DNA of 55,183 bases from Flavobacteriales bacterium UBA1993 (GCA_002336485.1 DDCZ01000064.1:1-55183); one strand, 5' to 3'. Shown: positions 35,491-45,590, counted from the first letter of the stretch. The notes: generated from the sequence alone by a model not told the origin. Numbers and translations are program-made.

Positions 35491-36677
35491 TATCCTTTGG
35501 TATAGTTCAAAACTTCATTGTTGGCGTGAATTTCTAGTTCGGCCGTCTCGGATGCCTCAATATGACCAACAACTTGTGCATCCACACCAAAGGACTTGCT
35601 GATATCGATTATTGATTGGGCCTTTGACTCATCCACATAAAGCTCCATTCGATGCCCCATGTTAAAAACCTGGTACATTTCCTTCCAGCTTGTGCCACTA
35701 TGCTTCTGAATCTCGGCAAAAAGCACTGGCGTTTTCATCAAGTTGTTTTTGATGACTTTATGCTGATTTAGGAAATGCAGAATTTTCGTTTGAGCTCCTC
35801 CGCTGCAATGAATGATTCCATTTATTCCATCCTGAAATTCTTGGAACACTTTCATCATGATTGGAGCGTATGTCCGAGTGGGAGAAAGCACCATTTTTCC
35901 AGCATTTAGCGGTGAACCTGGCACAGCGTCTGTTAGATTATACGGTCCAGTATAGGCCAATTCATCGTTTAGAGTTGGCTCAAAGCTTTCAGGATATTTT
36001 GAGCCAACCGATTTATTAAACAAGTCATGTCGCGCGGAAGTCAGACCATTACTACCCATCCCTGCATTCCATTGAGATTCATATTTGGATTGGCCTGAAG
36101 ATGATAATCCTACAATTACATTCCCTGGTTGTATCCGCGATGCATCAATCACATCTGAGCGATTCATGACAGCCGTTACCGTGCTGTCCACGATTATGGA
36201 TCGAACCAAGTCTCCGACATCGGCTGTTTCACCTCCAGTAGAATAGATCATGAACCCCATGTCCCGCATACTTTGAAGCAGCTCTTCTGTTCCTTCAATT
36301 ATGGCCTTTATTACTTCTCCTGGTATTTCCTTCTTATTTCTTCCGATGGTGGATGAAAGTGCGATTGGTCCTTTTGCTCCTACACATAGTAGATCATCTG
36401 TATTCATCACCACCGCGTCTTGGGCTATCCCCCGCCATACGCTGAGATCTCCCGTTTCCTTCCAATAGGCATATGCCAAGGATGATTTTGTGCCGGCCCC
36501 ATCAGCGTGCATTATTAAGCACTTTTCAGGATCACCAGATAACATATCTGGAATTATCTTACAGAACGCACTTGGGTATAGGCCTTTGTCGATGTTCTTT
36601 ATTGCCTCGTGCACGTCAGCTTTCCCAGCGGAAACACCTCGTGATGCATATTTGTCGCTTACTTCCATTTGATTCAA
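35490..36677 (-). CDS. purM: Phosphoribosylformylglycinamidine cyclo-ligase (AIR synthetase)
   Basis: The 395-residue protein is of the PurM/AIR-synthetase family: YASRGVSAGKADVH near the start, the HADGAGTKSSLAY ATP-binding block near 55-67, DAVVMNTDDLLCVGA near 87-101 and YSTGGETADVGD near 145-156. It carries out the fifth step of purine synthesis. It is longer than E. coli PurM, as usual in Bacteroidota. The start may be MEVSDKY, three codons in. A strong terminator of the preceding gene lies 7 bases before its start codon. Confidence 0.92.
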   Translation of the reverse strand: MNQMEVSDKYASRGVSAGKADVHEAIKNIDKGLYPSAFCKIIPDMLSGDPEKCLIMHADGAGTKSSLAYAYWKETGDLSVWRGIAQDAVVMNTDDLLCVGAKGPIALSSTIGRNKKEIPGEVIKAIIEGTEELLQSMRDMGFMIYSTGGETADVGDLVRSIIVDSTVTAVMNRSDVIDASRIQPGNVIVGLSSSGQSKYESQWNAGMGSNGLTSARHDLFNKSVGSKYPESFEPTLNDELAYTGPYNLTDAVPGSPLNAGKMVLSPTRTYAPIMMKVFQEFQDGINGIIHCSGGAQTKILHFLNQHKVIKNNLMKTPVLFAEIQKHSGTSWKEMYQVFNMGHRMELYVDESKAQSIIDISKSFGVDAQVVGHIEASETAELEIHANNEVLNYTKG

Positions 36678-36683
36678 TAAAAA

Positions 36684-36712
36684 ACCGCATGAATATCAAG
36701 TACTCATGCGGT
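36684..36712 (-). terminator. Intrinsic terminator after the OmpA-family gene
   Basis: A perfect 9-bp stem ACCGCATGA/TCATGCGGT with an 11-base loop is followed on the minus strand by a run of six T. It lies 17 bases behind the OmpA-family stop. Confidence 0.85.
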
Positions 36713-36729
36713 CAATCTATGTTGTGTAT

Positions 36730-38766
36730 CTACTTAGAGCCCTCTGCGGGTTGTTTCGGCACGTAGTCGAAACTCAATACGCTAAAGACTGTCCTTCTAT
36801 TCTTAGCATGCGCCGCCTCTTTCTCAACTTTGGTAGGAAGCTTTGCAATTTCAGCATCAGAAATTGTTGTTCTTGATTCACCGTATCCTCTAGGCACCAT
36901 TCGTGCAGGATCAACTCCTTTTGTAATCAGGTAATTCACACAGGTCTCTGCTCTTTTCTGCGAAAGAATCATGTTTGCTTTATCATTACCTCTAGTATCC
37001 GTATGAGCAGCTAGTTCAATTACAATGGTCGGATTCTCTTGAAGTGTATTGTATAGGAAGTCGAGCGAATCTTTTGAATTAATCTCTTCGTTAACCAATA
37101 GCTCCCATCTTCCAAGTGCATAGAACACCTTTCTCATAGGAATTGGCTTCTCACACGTTGCACACTGAAGCTCAAAGTCTTTCACAAATGCCGTTGACTC
37201 CTTCAAACCGACTGTCGTCTCCTGGCCTTTAGCGCCTAAATACTTCTCGCCATTCGAAGCATCTTGATCCATTCCATTCACTTCAATAGTGTAGGAAGTG
37301 TTTGCAAGGATGTATCGGTCGTCGTTCTCTCGTTTTTCGAATTCATATGCACCGGAAGCATCTGTCATTACCTCGCCAATGGAACCATCGGTACCCATCA
37401 ACTTAACCTTAACATTACCAAGTGCTTCCTTGGTTTCCCAATCCGTTACTGTTCCTGACAACTTGAAAATCACTGGAGGCATGGTGAAACTGTAAATATC
37501 GTCTCCTCCTTTTCCACCAGCTCTATCCGATGTAAAATAACCCCGTGGAGCGTCGCCATCATAAATTATCGCAAAATCATTGGCGCTTGAATTAATAGGG
37601 GCGCCAACGTTCTCAACTCCTTTCCATTCCAATGTCTCCGGGTCATCCCCTTTCAACGTTGAATGAAAAATATCAAGGCCGCCCATTCCAATATGCCCAT
37701 TGGAAGCAAAGTATAAATCTCCATTTTCATGAACGTATGGAAACATTTCATCGCCTGCAGTATTAATCTCTGGACCTAAATTCTTGGCAGGCCCCCACAA
37801 CTTGGCTTTCTTATCAAATGATATAACCCAAAGGTCCTTTCCTCCTTCGCCTCCATACATATCGGATGAAAAGAGAATCATATCATCATCGAGTGCTACA
37901 GGGTGACCCGCGGCCGTTGTATCATCAATTCCAAAGTCCAACACCTCTGGTTCCGCCCATGCTTTACCTTGCTGACGCGCTGTATAGATTTGACAACCAA
38001 ATGGTTTCTTCTTTTCGTACCCACATCGTGTGAAGTAGATCTGGCTATATTTTGAATCTAACCAAGGTGAACCTTCGTTGGCAGCACTGTTTATGGTTGG
38101 ATCAGTAGGGACGGGTGCGGACCACTTGCCCTTGTTGTCACGTTGAGCAATGAAAATGTCGCTGAAGCTCTCTCCCGTAATTGGGTCATCCGACCCACCT
38201 GCACCGCCTGGGCGGGTAGAAGAAAACATAATGCTTTCGTGCTTTTTATCCGCAAAAAAACAGGAGAAATCATAGTAAGCCGTGTTCAGTTGAACCTCAT
38301 TCTTAACGTTGTATCGAGCGGCTTCCTTGGTCAGTTTCACTGCTGTTTCGCAGGAAGCTATCCCGTTCTCAGCCTCTTTCTTTAAAGGCCCAGAAGCCTT
38401 AGATAGCGCCTCTCTATATTTTGCTGAAGCTTCGTCGTATTTGGCCATTTTACGAAGGATGTCCCCGTATCGAAGTGGCAATTCGGCATTGTCATATTCT
38501 GCGGCAACCGCTTTATCGTACCAAACCTGTGCTTGATCGGCTTGCTGTAATTCTCGATGGCACTCCCCGATTTTAAAGAGGATTCGAGCTTTTTCAGATT
38601 GCTTTTTCTCTTTGGAGTATGCTTTTTTATAAGCGTCTATTCCTTCAAAGTAAGCCTCAGCTTGAAAAGTTAAATCGGCCTCTTTTGTCCAATTCTTTTG
38701 CCCCACTGCTAGAGTGGAAATCAGGATCAAACAAAAAATGCTTAGCGCTCCTTTCACATATGTCAT
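36730..38766 (-). CDS. PorE-like TPR / PD40 propeller / CRD / OmpA protein
   Basis: From the ATG at 38766 the product is 678 residues and begins with a clean signal peptide ending LAVGQ. The parts in order are TPR-like helices (about 15-125), PD40 propeller repeats (about 150-410, with motifs such as LYFASNGHIGMGGLDIF and GYFTSDRAGGKGGDDIY), a carboxypeptidase-regulatory-like fold (about 415-500), and a C-terminal OmpA peptidoglycan-binding domain with ELAAHTDTRGNDKANMILSQ and RMVPRGYGES. The same four-part order is found in PorE, which anchors the T9SS to peptidoglycan in Porphyromonas; paralogues with this order are frequent, so identity as PorE is not certain. An upstream GTG at 38796 is open but gives a poor leader. 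Confidence 0.8.
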   Translation of the reverse strand: MTYVKGALSIFCLILISTLAVGQKNWTKEADLTFQAEAYFEGIDAYKKAYSKEKKQSEKARILFKIGECHRELQQADQAQVWYDKAVAAEYDNAELPLRYGDILRKMAKYDEASAKYREALSKASGPLKKEAENGIASCETAVKLTKEAARYNVKNEVQLNTAYYDFSCFFADKKHESIMFSSTRPGGAGGSDDPITGESFSDIFIAQRDNKGKWSAPVPTDPTINSAANEGSPWLDSKYSQIYFTRCGYEKKKPFGCQIYTARQQGKAWAEPEVLDFGIDDTTAAGHPVALDDDMILFSSDMYGGEGGKDLWVISFDKKAKLWGPAKNLGPEINTAGDEMFPYVHENGDLYFASNGHIGMGGLDIFHSTLKGDDPETLEWKGVENVGAPINSSANDFAIIYDGDAPRGYFTSDRAGGKGGDDIYSFTMPPVIFKLSGTVTDWETKEALGNVKVKLMGTDGSIGEVMTDASGAYEFEKRENDDRYILANTSYTIEVNGMDQDASNGEKYLGAKGQETTVGLKESTAFVKDFELQCATCEKPIPMRKVFYALGRWELLVNEEINSKDSLDFLYNTLQENPTIVIELAAHTDTRGNDKANMILSQKRAETCVNYLITKGVDPARMVPRGYGESRTTISDAEIAKLPTKVEKEAAHAKNRRTVFSVLSFDYVPKQPAEGSK

Positions 38767-38828
38767 ACGCGTCACTATTCTGTAGATGGTTAACACAACA
38801 AAGACCTTCGTTTTTGTTGATAGGTTGG

Positions 38829-38836
38829 CAAATCTA
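38829..38836 (-). promoter_or_regulatory. Candidate -7 element for the OmpA-family gene
   Basis: TAGATTTG on the minus strand matches TAnnTTTG, about 63 bases before the ATG. No clean TTG is found at the right distance upstream, so this is tentative. Confidence 0.35.
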
Positions 38837-38900
38837 ATGAAATAAGATATTGACTAGTAAATGAAAAATAAAGTAACTCAATTCATTTAGCTGCGACAGC

Positions 38901-41090
38901 TTATCTGGTGAATAAGAGTTCACGATATTTCGGCATTGGCCAAAGTTCGTCGTCAACCAATAGCTCTAGCTTATCTACCTCATAACGAAGGGTTTCCAAA
39001 TACGGGATCACCTTTTCACAGTAGTACTTTGAACTTTCAAGAGCATCCTCCATGTTATTCGCAATTTTCCTTTCTTCGATCATTGCATCAACGTTAGACT
39101 GAAGTAGCGTAACATGTTCGGAAATGCTACTAATTATCTCAAAGTGAGGTTTGGCTAATCTTTTAAAGTCCTTCTCGCCATAAATCTCTTTCAGGCCGCG
39201 CACCCCTTCGATGACCTTACTCTGATATTCTAATGAAGCCGGGATAATATGATTTAAAGCTAAATCACCCGCTACCCGGGATTCGATCTGAATTTTGAGT
39301 TTATAATTTTCCAAGTAAATCTCATTCCGTGCCTCAAGCTCCTCATGGGTAAGTACTCCGGCCTCTTCAAACAAGTCTACAACCTTCTTTTCAAGATATG
39401 CGCCAAGCGCATGAGGCGTAGTCTTCACATTAGATAGACCTCGTTTCTTTGCCTCCTTCACCCATTCGTCACCATAGCCATTCCCTTCGAACAAAATATT
39501 CTTAGAGTCTATAATATAGGTCCGCAACACAGCAAGAATTGCCTCGTCTTTTTTCCTTCCTTTCTTGATTAAGGAATCTACTTCCGCGGCGAATTCTCTC
39601 AACTGCTTTGCCATAATTGTGTTCAACACAGTCATTGGTCCCGAGCAGTTAGCGGCTGAACCAACAGCTCTAAATTCAAACTTATTACCCGTAAAGGCGA
39701 AGGGAGACGTTCTGTTACGATCGGTGTTGTCGAGAAGGATTTCTGGAATCTTACCAATATTCAACTTTAGTTCCGTTTTCTCATCGGCAGACATATCCTT
39801 TTCTTTCACTCTATTCTCCAGATCTTCAAGAACTTTGGTCAGCTGCGAACCAATGAAAATTGAAATAATGGCGGGTGGTGCTTCGTTCGCACCGAGCCTA
39901 TGATCATTTCCTGCAGAGGCTATGGTAGCTCTTAATAAATCCGAATATTCATTAACGGCCTTTATAGAGGTAATGAAAAATGTAAGAAATCGCAGATTGG
40001 TTTTAGGCGTGTTTCCTGGGCCTAATAAATTCACTCCCGTGTTAGTGGAGAGTGACCAGTTATTGTGTTTTCCGCTTCCGTTTATGCCGGCATATGGTTT
40101 TTCATGAAGTAGCACTCGGAAGTGATGCCGATGCGCCACTTTTTCCATGACGTCCATGACCAATAGATTATGATCCACCGCGAGGTTTGCCTCTTCATAT
40201 AGCGGTGCACATTCAAACTGATTTGGCGCTACTTCGTTATGACGTGTTTGAATTGGAATCCCCAATCTAAGCGACTCTTCTTCAAAGTCACGAATGAAAT
40301 CTGCGGCTCGTTCAGGGATTGATCCAAAATAATGATCGTCTAATTGTTGGCCTTTGGAGGAGCTATGACCAAAAAGGGTACGACCGGTTAGCATTAGATC
40401 TGGCCTAGCACTGTAGAGGGCGGCATCCACTAAAAAGTACTCTTGTTCCCAACCAAGCGTTGCGCTTATTCTCGTAACGTTTCGATCAAAATACTGGGCA
40501 ACCGGAACTGCAGCATCATTCAGTGCTTGCAACGCCTTAATAAGTGGCGCCTTATAATCTAATGCTTGCCCCGTATAGGCAACAAAGACTGTAGGTATAC
40601 ACAAGGTTCCACTGATAATAAATGCGGGTGAACTTGGATCCCATGCCGTGTATCCTCTGGCCTCAAAAGTATTTCTCAATCCTCCATTTGGAAAGCTTGA
40701 TGCATCAGGCTCCTGTTGCGCCAATTCGCCTCCACCGAAACTTTCAATTGATTCGCCGATGGCTGTTGGCGTAAAAAAAGCATCGTGCTTTTCAGCCGTC
40801 CTACCCGTCAAGGGTTGAAACCAATGCGTGTAATGTGTTACGTCTTTTGATAGAGCCCAAGCCTTCATTCCTGAGGCGACATGATCCGCTACGTTTCGAT
40901 CAAGTTGTTTTCCTGTTACAATACACTCTCGAATCTTCTTGTAGATATCACGAGGCAAGTATTGCTGCATTGCTTTATCATGGAAAACGGATGATCCATA
41001 ATAATCCGAAATTAACTCCGTAGATATTGGATGATCCTGAACAGGTCTATTCATCACGTGATTTAGTGCATCAAATCGCAACTTTGCCAT
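38901..41090 (-). CDS. glnN: Type III glutamine synthetase
   Basis: The 729-residue protein is a GSIII enzyme, which joins ammonia to glutamate using ATP and is the main form in Bacteroidota. Readable blocks are THYTHWFQPLTG near 82-93, NEVAPNQFECAPLYEEAN near 281-298, GINGSGKHNNWSLSTNTG near 335-352 and NRTSPFAFTGNKFEFRAVGS near 457-476. It is a single gene with no nitrogen-regulatory neighbour in view. Confidence 0.95.
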   Translation of the reverse strand: MAKLRFDALNHVMNRPVQDHPISTELISDYYGSSVFHDKAMQQYLPRDIYKKIRECIVTGKQLDRNVADHVASGMKAWALSKDVTHYTHWFQPLTGRTAEKHDAFFTPTAIGESIESFGGGELAQQEPDASSFPNGGLRNTFEARGYTAWDPSSPAFIISGTLCIPTVFVAYTGQALDYKAPLIKALQALNDAAVPVAQYFDRNVTRISATLGWEQEYFLVDAALYSARPDLMLTGRTLFGHSSSKGQQLDDHYFGSIPERAADFIRDFEEESLRLGIPIQTRHNEVAPNQFECAPLYEEANLAVDHNLLVMDVMEKVAHRHHFRVLLHEKPYAGINGSGKHNNWSLSTNTGVNLLGPGNTPKTNLRFLTFFITSIKAVNEYSDLLRATIASAGNDHRLGANEAPPAIISIFIGSQLTKVLEDLENRVKEKDMSADEKTELKLNIGKIPEILLDNTDRNRTSPFAFTGNKFEFRAVGSAANCSGPMTVLNTIMAKQLREFAAEVDSLIKKGRKKDEAILAVLRTYIIDSKNILFEGNGYGDEWVKEAKKRGLSNVKTTPHALGAYLEKKVVDLFEEAGVLTHEELEARNEIYLENYKLKIQIESRVAGDLALNHIIPASLEYQSKVIEGVRGLKEIYGEKDFKRLAKPHFEIISSISEHVTLLQSNVDAMIEERKIANNMEDALESSKYYCEKVIPYLETLRYEVDKLELLVDDELWPMPKYRELLFTR

Positions 41091-41199
41091 AATTATTGAA
41101 AATTTCGGCGAAAATAGACCAGAATCGAGGGGGTAACCCTAAAATAATGCGAAAATTTTATCCACACCCCCTATTTTTTTGTTCATTACTCCAAATAAA

Positions 41200-42132
41200 T
41201 CAAAAAACAAGAACAATGTATGAGATGTAGGATGCCAACAGAACAAGTCCAATCCATCGCTGAACCCGTTGCTTCCAAATTAGTAATGGATAAACGAGGA
41301 GTGGAATCCCAATCAACCAATACATGTCAAAGCCTAAGATTTGTTGGCTAACCCCAACCTCCGTAAGTGTTGAGGTCACTCCAAGAATTGCCAAGATATT
41401 GAACACGTTTGATCCAATTAAATTCCCAAGACTCAGGCCAATTTCATTTTTACGAATTGCTATTAGCGATGTTGCCAACTCAGGCATACTTGTCCCAAAC
41501 GCTATGATTGTGACAGCGATAACACGCTCACTCACCCCAACTCCCTCAGCTATAGTTACGGCTCCATCAATGAGAATATTGGCGCCAAATATGAGTGTGG
41601 CCAGACTCGCTATTAAAATCAATAAGGATCTTAACACGTTACTCAACATTGGTTTGGAAGATGATTCATATTCTTCCATCGACTCCTTACGTCCAAGCTT
41701 CATGGTGAGTAGGTTGTACCCTATGAGACCTATTAGAAGTATGACGCCTTCATAAAAGACAATTTTGCCATCATACGAAACAAGGATTAGCCCTGCGGAG
41801 ACCAATAGCATTAGCGGCCAATCCAGAATCAGGTTGTTTCTGGTCAGAAACATTGGTTTGATTATGGCTGTAATACCGAGGACAAGGGCAAGGTTTGCAA
41901 TATTAGACCCAACAACATTTCCCATGGAAATATCAGCGTGCCCAGACAGAGCGGCATTAACACTGACTACCAATTCTGGAAACGATGTACCAAATGAAAC
42001 AATGGTTAGACCAACCACCATTGGGCTCACCCTAAGGTATGTTGCAATGCGAATTGAAGATTGAACGAGGAAGTCACCGCCTAAAACGAGGAGGATTAAT
42101 CCCGCAACCAATTCCGTCCACCCAAAAAGCAT
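41200..42132 (-). CDS. Calcium/sodium antiporter (CaCA family, YrbG-like)
   Basis: The 310-residue membrane protein has two homologous halves of five helices. Each carries the alpha-repeat: TIVSFGTSFPELVVS with GNVVGSNIANL in the first half, and TIIAFGTSMPELATS with GNLIGSNVFNI in the second. It exchanges Ca2+ and Na+ (or K+). Its ATG overlaps the tatA stop by 1 base. Confidence 0.94.
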   Translation of the reverse strand: MLFGWTELVAGLILLVLGGDFLVQSSIRIATYLRVSPMVVGLTIVSFGTSFPELVVSVNAALSGHADISMGNVVGSNIANLALVLGITAIIKPMFLTRNNLILDWPLMLLVSAGLILVSYDGKIVFYEGVILLIGLIGYNLLTMKLGRKESMEEYESSSKPMLSNVLRSLLILIASLATLIFGANILIDGAVTIAEGVGVSERVIAVTIIAFGTSMPELATSLIAIRKNEIGLSLGNLIGSNVFNILAILGVTSTLTEVGVSQQILGFDMYWLIGIPLLVYPLLIWKQRVQRWIGLVLLASYISYIVLVF

Positions 42133-42344
42133 CAGTCTTTATCGTTTTCGATTTTGTCCTTGACCTCCTTAACGGAGTCAGAGATATCTCGCTGGATATC
42201 GTTGGTTGCGTCTCGAACTTGTCTGAGCCCACGACCAAGATTTCGGGCTACTTCAGGTATTCGCTTCGATCCAAAAAACATCAATACGACCATCATCACT
42301 ACGACGATTTCACCACCACCTAAATTGAAAAATAATAATGTCAT
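42132..42344 (-). CDS. tatA: Twin-arginine translocation protein TatA/TatB-type
   Basis: The 70-residue protein has one short N-terminal membrane helix with a glycine-rich turn before MVVLMFFGSKRIPEVARNLG, and then an amphipathic helix and charged tail (VRDATNDIQRDISDSVKEV). The FGSKRIPE segment is the FG.KKLPE-like Tat hallmark. tatC is not in the window. A -7-like promoter element (TACATTTG) lies just upstream at 42362-42369. Confidence 0.9.
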   Translation of the reverse strand: MTLLFFNLGGGEIVVVMMVVLMFFGSKRIPEVARNLGRGLRQVRDATNDIQRDISDSVKEVKDKIENDKD

Positions 42345-42361
42345 ATAATCTTTTGGCTCAC

Positions 42362-42369
42362 CAAATGTA
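42362..42369 (-). promoter_or_regulatory. Candidate -7 element for tatA
   Basis: TACATTTG fits TAnnTTTG, 18 bases before the tatA ATG. A matching upstream TTG is not clear. Confidence 0.35.
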
Positions 42370-42379
42370 GGTCACAAAA

Positions 42380-42411
42380 AACCCCGATTCGAATACAATC
42401 AAATCGGGGTT
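42380..42411 (-). terminator. Intrinsic terminator after secDF
   Basis: A perfect 10-bp stem AACCCCGATT/AATCGGGGTT with a 12-base loop is followed on the minus strand by TTTT. It lies 20 bases behind the secDF stop. Confidence 0.85.
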
Positions 42412-42430
42412 ACATTTTATCAGTTATCTA

Positions 42431-45400
42431 TTACTCTTTCTTTTTGGTCAACTTAGTCAAATCAACTACAATCGGAGTCGCAACACATAATGAAGAATAT
42501 GTTCCAACGACTACTCCAATTATCAAGGCGAAAACAAATCCTCGAATTACTTCTCCACCAAAGAAGAAGATCATAAGTAATACAACTAAGGTTGAAAGTG
42601 ACGTGTTAATCGTACGTGAAAGTGTAGAGTTTAATGCATCGTTAATTACTCCTTCATAGTCTTGTCGTTTGTGTATTCCAAGGTATTCTCGAATTCTATC
42701 AAAGACAACCACGGTATCGTTAATCGAATAACCAACTACTGTGAGTATCGCTGCAATAAACGCTTGATCTATTTCGAGGGAGAATGGCATAAACTTATAC
42801 AGGAGCGAAAACAATGACAACACAATCAAAACGTCGTGCAACATCGCAACCAATGCACCAACACCAAATTGCAGTTTTCTAAATCGAACCACGATATATA
42901 AGAATATGATGGTTAATGCGAAAATTGCTGAATACCACGCTGCCTGCGTAATATCATCGGCGATGGTAGGCCCAACTTTCTGAGAACTCATGATTTCAAA
43001 ATCCGGAGAAATTGTCTCCAATCCTGCCGTTAACCTGTCTTCAACGATTTGATCAGCATCTTCCAATGGTGAATCAATCAAGTACTTCGTGGTTACCTTA
43101 ACTTGAGTAGCGACACCAAATGTCTTCACCTCTGGAGTTTGCTTAAGGCCATCTTCGCTCACAAACTGGGCTCCAAGTGCGGTAGAGATATCTGAAACTT
43201 TATATTCCTGTTGGAATCGTACCGTATACGTCCGCCCTCCCGTAAAATCAACACCTTGATTTAATCCTTGTGTAAACAACGACCCAAGACCAATTGCAAT
43301 CACTAATCCAGAAATTAGGTAGAACAACTTGCGCTTCTTAACGAATTGAAAATTAACGTTCGTCATTACATTTTCCGTGAGTTTCGTTGCAAACGAAGGC
43401 TTCGCATCTTTTTCCAATCTCCACTCGAACAACAAACGTGTAATGAAGATGGCAGCAAACAACGAAGTCGCGATACCAATAATCAATGTGGTAGCAAAAC
43501 CTTTAATCGGTCCTGAACCGAATATGTATAGAATTATACCCGTAAGTAGTGTTGTGATGTTCGCATCAATAATTGAACTGTATGCGTTTTTATATCCATC
43601 AACTATCGCAAGGCGCACACCCTTTCCTGCGCGCAGCTCTTCCCTTATTCGTTCATAGATAAGCACGTTAGCATCGACCGACATACCAATTGTAAGAACG
43701 ATACCTGCAATACCAGGAAGTGTAAGTGTTGCGCCGATTGAAGCGAGAATTCCGATAACGAAGAACAAGTTTGCGAGAAGCGCAAGGTCAGCTACAATTC
43801 CAGCGGATGAGTAATAAAACCACATGTATGCTAGAATCAATATCAATGCAATAGCAAATGACATCAATCCTGATCTGATCGCCTCTTTACCTAAGGTTGG
43901 TCCAACTACTGCTTCTTCAATTATCCGTGCAGGTGCAGCCAACTTACCAGCTTTTAAAACATTCGCTAAATCTTCTGCCTCTTGGAGCGTAAACTGTCCA
44001 GATATAGATGAATTACCTCCAGCAATTTCGTTTTCAACTCTAGGAGCTGAGTATACCTTATCATCAAGCACAATGGCAATATACCCTGCAGGTGTTTGAT
44101 CAGCCGCTTCAGCTGTCATTGACTTCCAAGCCTTGGCTCCTTCTGAGTTCATGCTCATAGAAATCTCAGGATTTCCAAGAGGGTCGCTCGTAACGCGAGC
44201 GTTTGTTATGACATCTCCTTCGAGCGGAGCTTTTCCATCCTTGCTATTTACATTGATCGCATATAGCTGCAAAAACTTTCCTTCTTCATCGTATGGCTTG
44301 GCGGCCCAAAGGAATTTCATCCTTCTTGGAAACTGCTGCTTAAAATCTTTTCGATTCAATAGAACATTTATGTCAGCTGTATCGAATACGGAGGCATAAC
44401 CTACTGTTGGACCTTTTCCAGCATAATACTTCTGATCGTCTGGATCTTGGTATATCGCTGGTCGAAGTATATTAAAGAGTGGGTTATTCGCGGCGTAATC
44501 AGCACGCAGTGCAGCCAAACTATCTTCGGAAAGTTCAAGATTAGCATCGCCAGAATCTCCTTCTGCACCTTCTAAAACAAGGGCACCATCATCATTTGCA
44601 TTTCCAGAATCAGGCTCTACTGTTAATTCAGGCTCCACCGCTGGCTCAGGGTCAGCTACTGGCTCCTCGGCGGCATCCGCATCAGGTTCTACAGCTTCTT
44701 CTACATCCGCTTTCTTATCTCTAGGAGACAAACGCTCAGCCAGCATGGTGTTGGCCGCTTCCATTTTCGGATAAATATCTCCATTCTCATATGTATACCA
44801 GAACTCTAACTGAGCGGTTCCAACTAAGAGGTTTCTAACACGAACCTTGTCTTTAACACCTGGCAATTCGATTATAATTCTACCCGTACCCGGTTGACGT
44901 TGAATGGAAGGCTGAACAACTCCAAGACCATCAATTCTCCTTCGAAGAACCTGCTCTGTTCTAGAAACGACCGCATCAGCTTCCTCAGAAATTCTTGCGA
45001 TTATTTCATCATTGGTTGCTTCGAGCGGAAACATCTCCTTGTTTTCACGATTATGGAAAATCGCTGAGAGCGGCGCTCCGGCATTGCTTTCATTCCACGC
45101 CTGCTCAAATAGGGTAACGTAATCTTCTTGCGCTTCCTTCTGCAACTCTGCAGCTCGCTCAAGGGCAGCGATAAAAGCTGGGTCTTCGCTATCATCGCTT
45201 AAAGCTTTGATTAGCTCCTTAACAGATACCTGTAAGGTTACGTTCATACCACCTTGAAGGTCTAGTCCAAGGTTAATTTCGTTTGACTTACAATAAGAGT
45301 AAGTAAATCCAAGAAGTGGATACACTTCCTTCGAATTCATCTGTTGCAAGTACTTCTGCTCAAATCGCTGAAACGCGAAAGCAGTGTTCTCTGTAGACAA

Positions 45401-45565
45401 CGTTGAATCCGGGCTTAGAGCCGTGATTAATGAATCGACTTGTGATTGGGCAATGTCCTTTGCATCTCTTTCTACACCTGAGGTGACGAAGGAAAAGGAT
45501 ATCTGATAAAGACAAGCGATGATCAGCAGTATGGTGAATGCCCAAATTGCGCTTTTGTTCTGCAT
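42431..45565 (-). CDS. secDF: Fused protein translocase subunit SecDF
   Basis: The 1044-residue inner-membrane protein joins SecD and SecF, which pull exported proteins out of SecYEG using the proton gradient. The SecD half has the GLDLQGGMNVTLQV block near 100-113, the P1 periplasmic domain with RRRIDGLGVVQP near 208-219, and six helices with the conserved GMSVDANVLIYERIREE near 625-641. The SecF half carries GVDFTGGRTYTVRF near 745-758 and DTVVVFDRIREYL near 940-952. Inside the periplasmic part, at about residues 283-348, there is a strongly acidic, Pro/Ala-rich insert (VEP and ADPEP repeats). Promoter and leader hairpin are at 45591-45637. Confidence 0.95.
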   Translation of the reverse strand: MQNKSAIWAFTILLIIACLYQISFSFVTSGVERDAKDIAQSQVDSLITALSPDSTLSTENTAFAFQRFEQKYLQQMNSKEVYPLLGFTYSYCKSNEINLGLDLQGGMNVTLQVSVKELIKALSDDSEDPAFIAALERAAELQKEAQEDYVTLFEQAWNESNAGAPLSAIFHNRENKEMFPLEATNDEIIARISEEADAVVSRTEQVLRRRIDGLGVVQPSIQRQPGTGRIIIELPGVKDKVRVRNLLVGTAQLEFWYTYENGDIYPKMEAANTMLAERLSPRDKKADVEEAVEPDADAAEEPVADPEPAVEPELTVEPDSGNANDDGALVLEGAEGDSGDANLELSEDSLAALRADYAANNPLFNILRPAIYQDPDDQKYYAGKGPTVGYASVFDTADINVLLNRKDFKQQFPRRMKFLWAAKPYDEEGKFLQLYAINVNSKDGKAPLEGDVITNARVTSDPLGNPEISMSMNSEGAKAWKSMTAEAADQTPAGYIAIVLDDKVYSAPRVENEIAGGNSSISGQFTLQEAEDLANVLKAGKLAAPARIIEEAVVGPTLGKEAIRSGLMSFAIALILILAYMWFYYSSAGIVADLALLANLFFVIGILASIGATLTLPGIAGIVLTIGMSVDANVLIYERIREELRAGKGVRLAIVDGYKNAYSSIIDANITTLLTGIILYIFGSGPIKGFATTLIIGIATSLFAAIFITRLLFEWRLEKDAKPSFATKLTENVMTNVNFQFVKKRKLFYLISGLVIAIGLGSLFTQGLNQGVDFTGGRTYTVRFQQEYKVSDISTALGAQFVSEDGLKQTPEVKTFGVATQVKVTTKYLIDSPLEDADQIVEDRLTAGLETISPDFEIMSSQKVGPTIADDITQAAWYSAIFALTIIFLYIVVRFRKLQFGVGALVAMLHDVLIVLSLFSLLYKFMPFSLEIDQAFIAAILTVVGYSINDTVVVFDRIREYLGIHKRQDYEGVINDALNSTLSRTINTSLSTLVVLLMIFFFGGEVIRGFVFALIIGVVVGTYSSLCVATPIVVDLTKLTKKKE

Positions 45566-45590
45566 TTTCTAGTGTTATTGATATAAAAAA

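Noticed and set aside
38767..38796. GTG start for the OmpA-family gene
   Set aside because: It puts ten residues in front of a clean signal peptide that begins at the ATG at 38766.
38889..38901. AGCTG/CAGCT hairpin behind glnN
   Set aside because: The stem is only 5 bp and no U run follows, so I do not call it a terminator.
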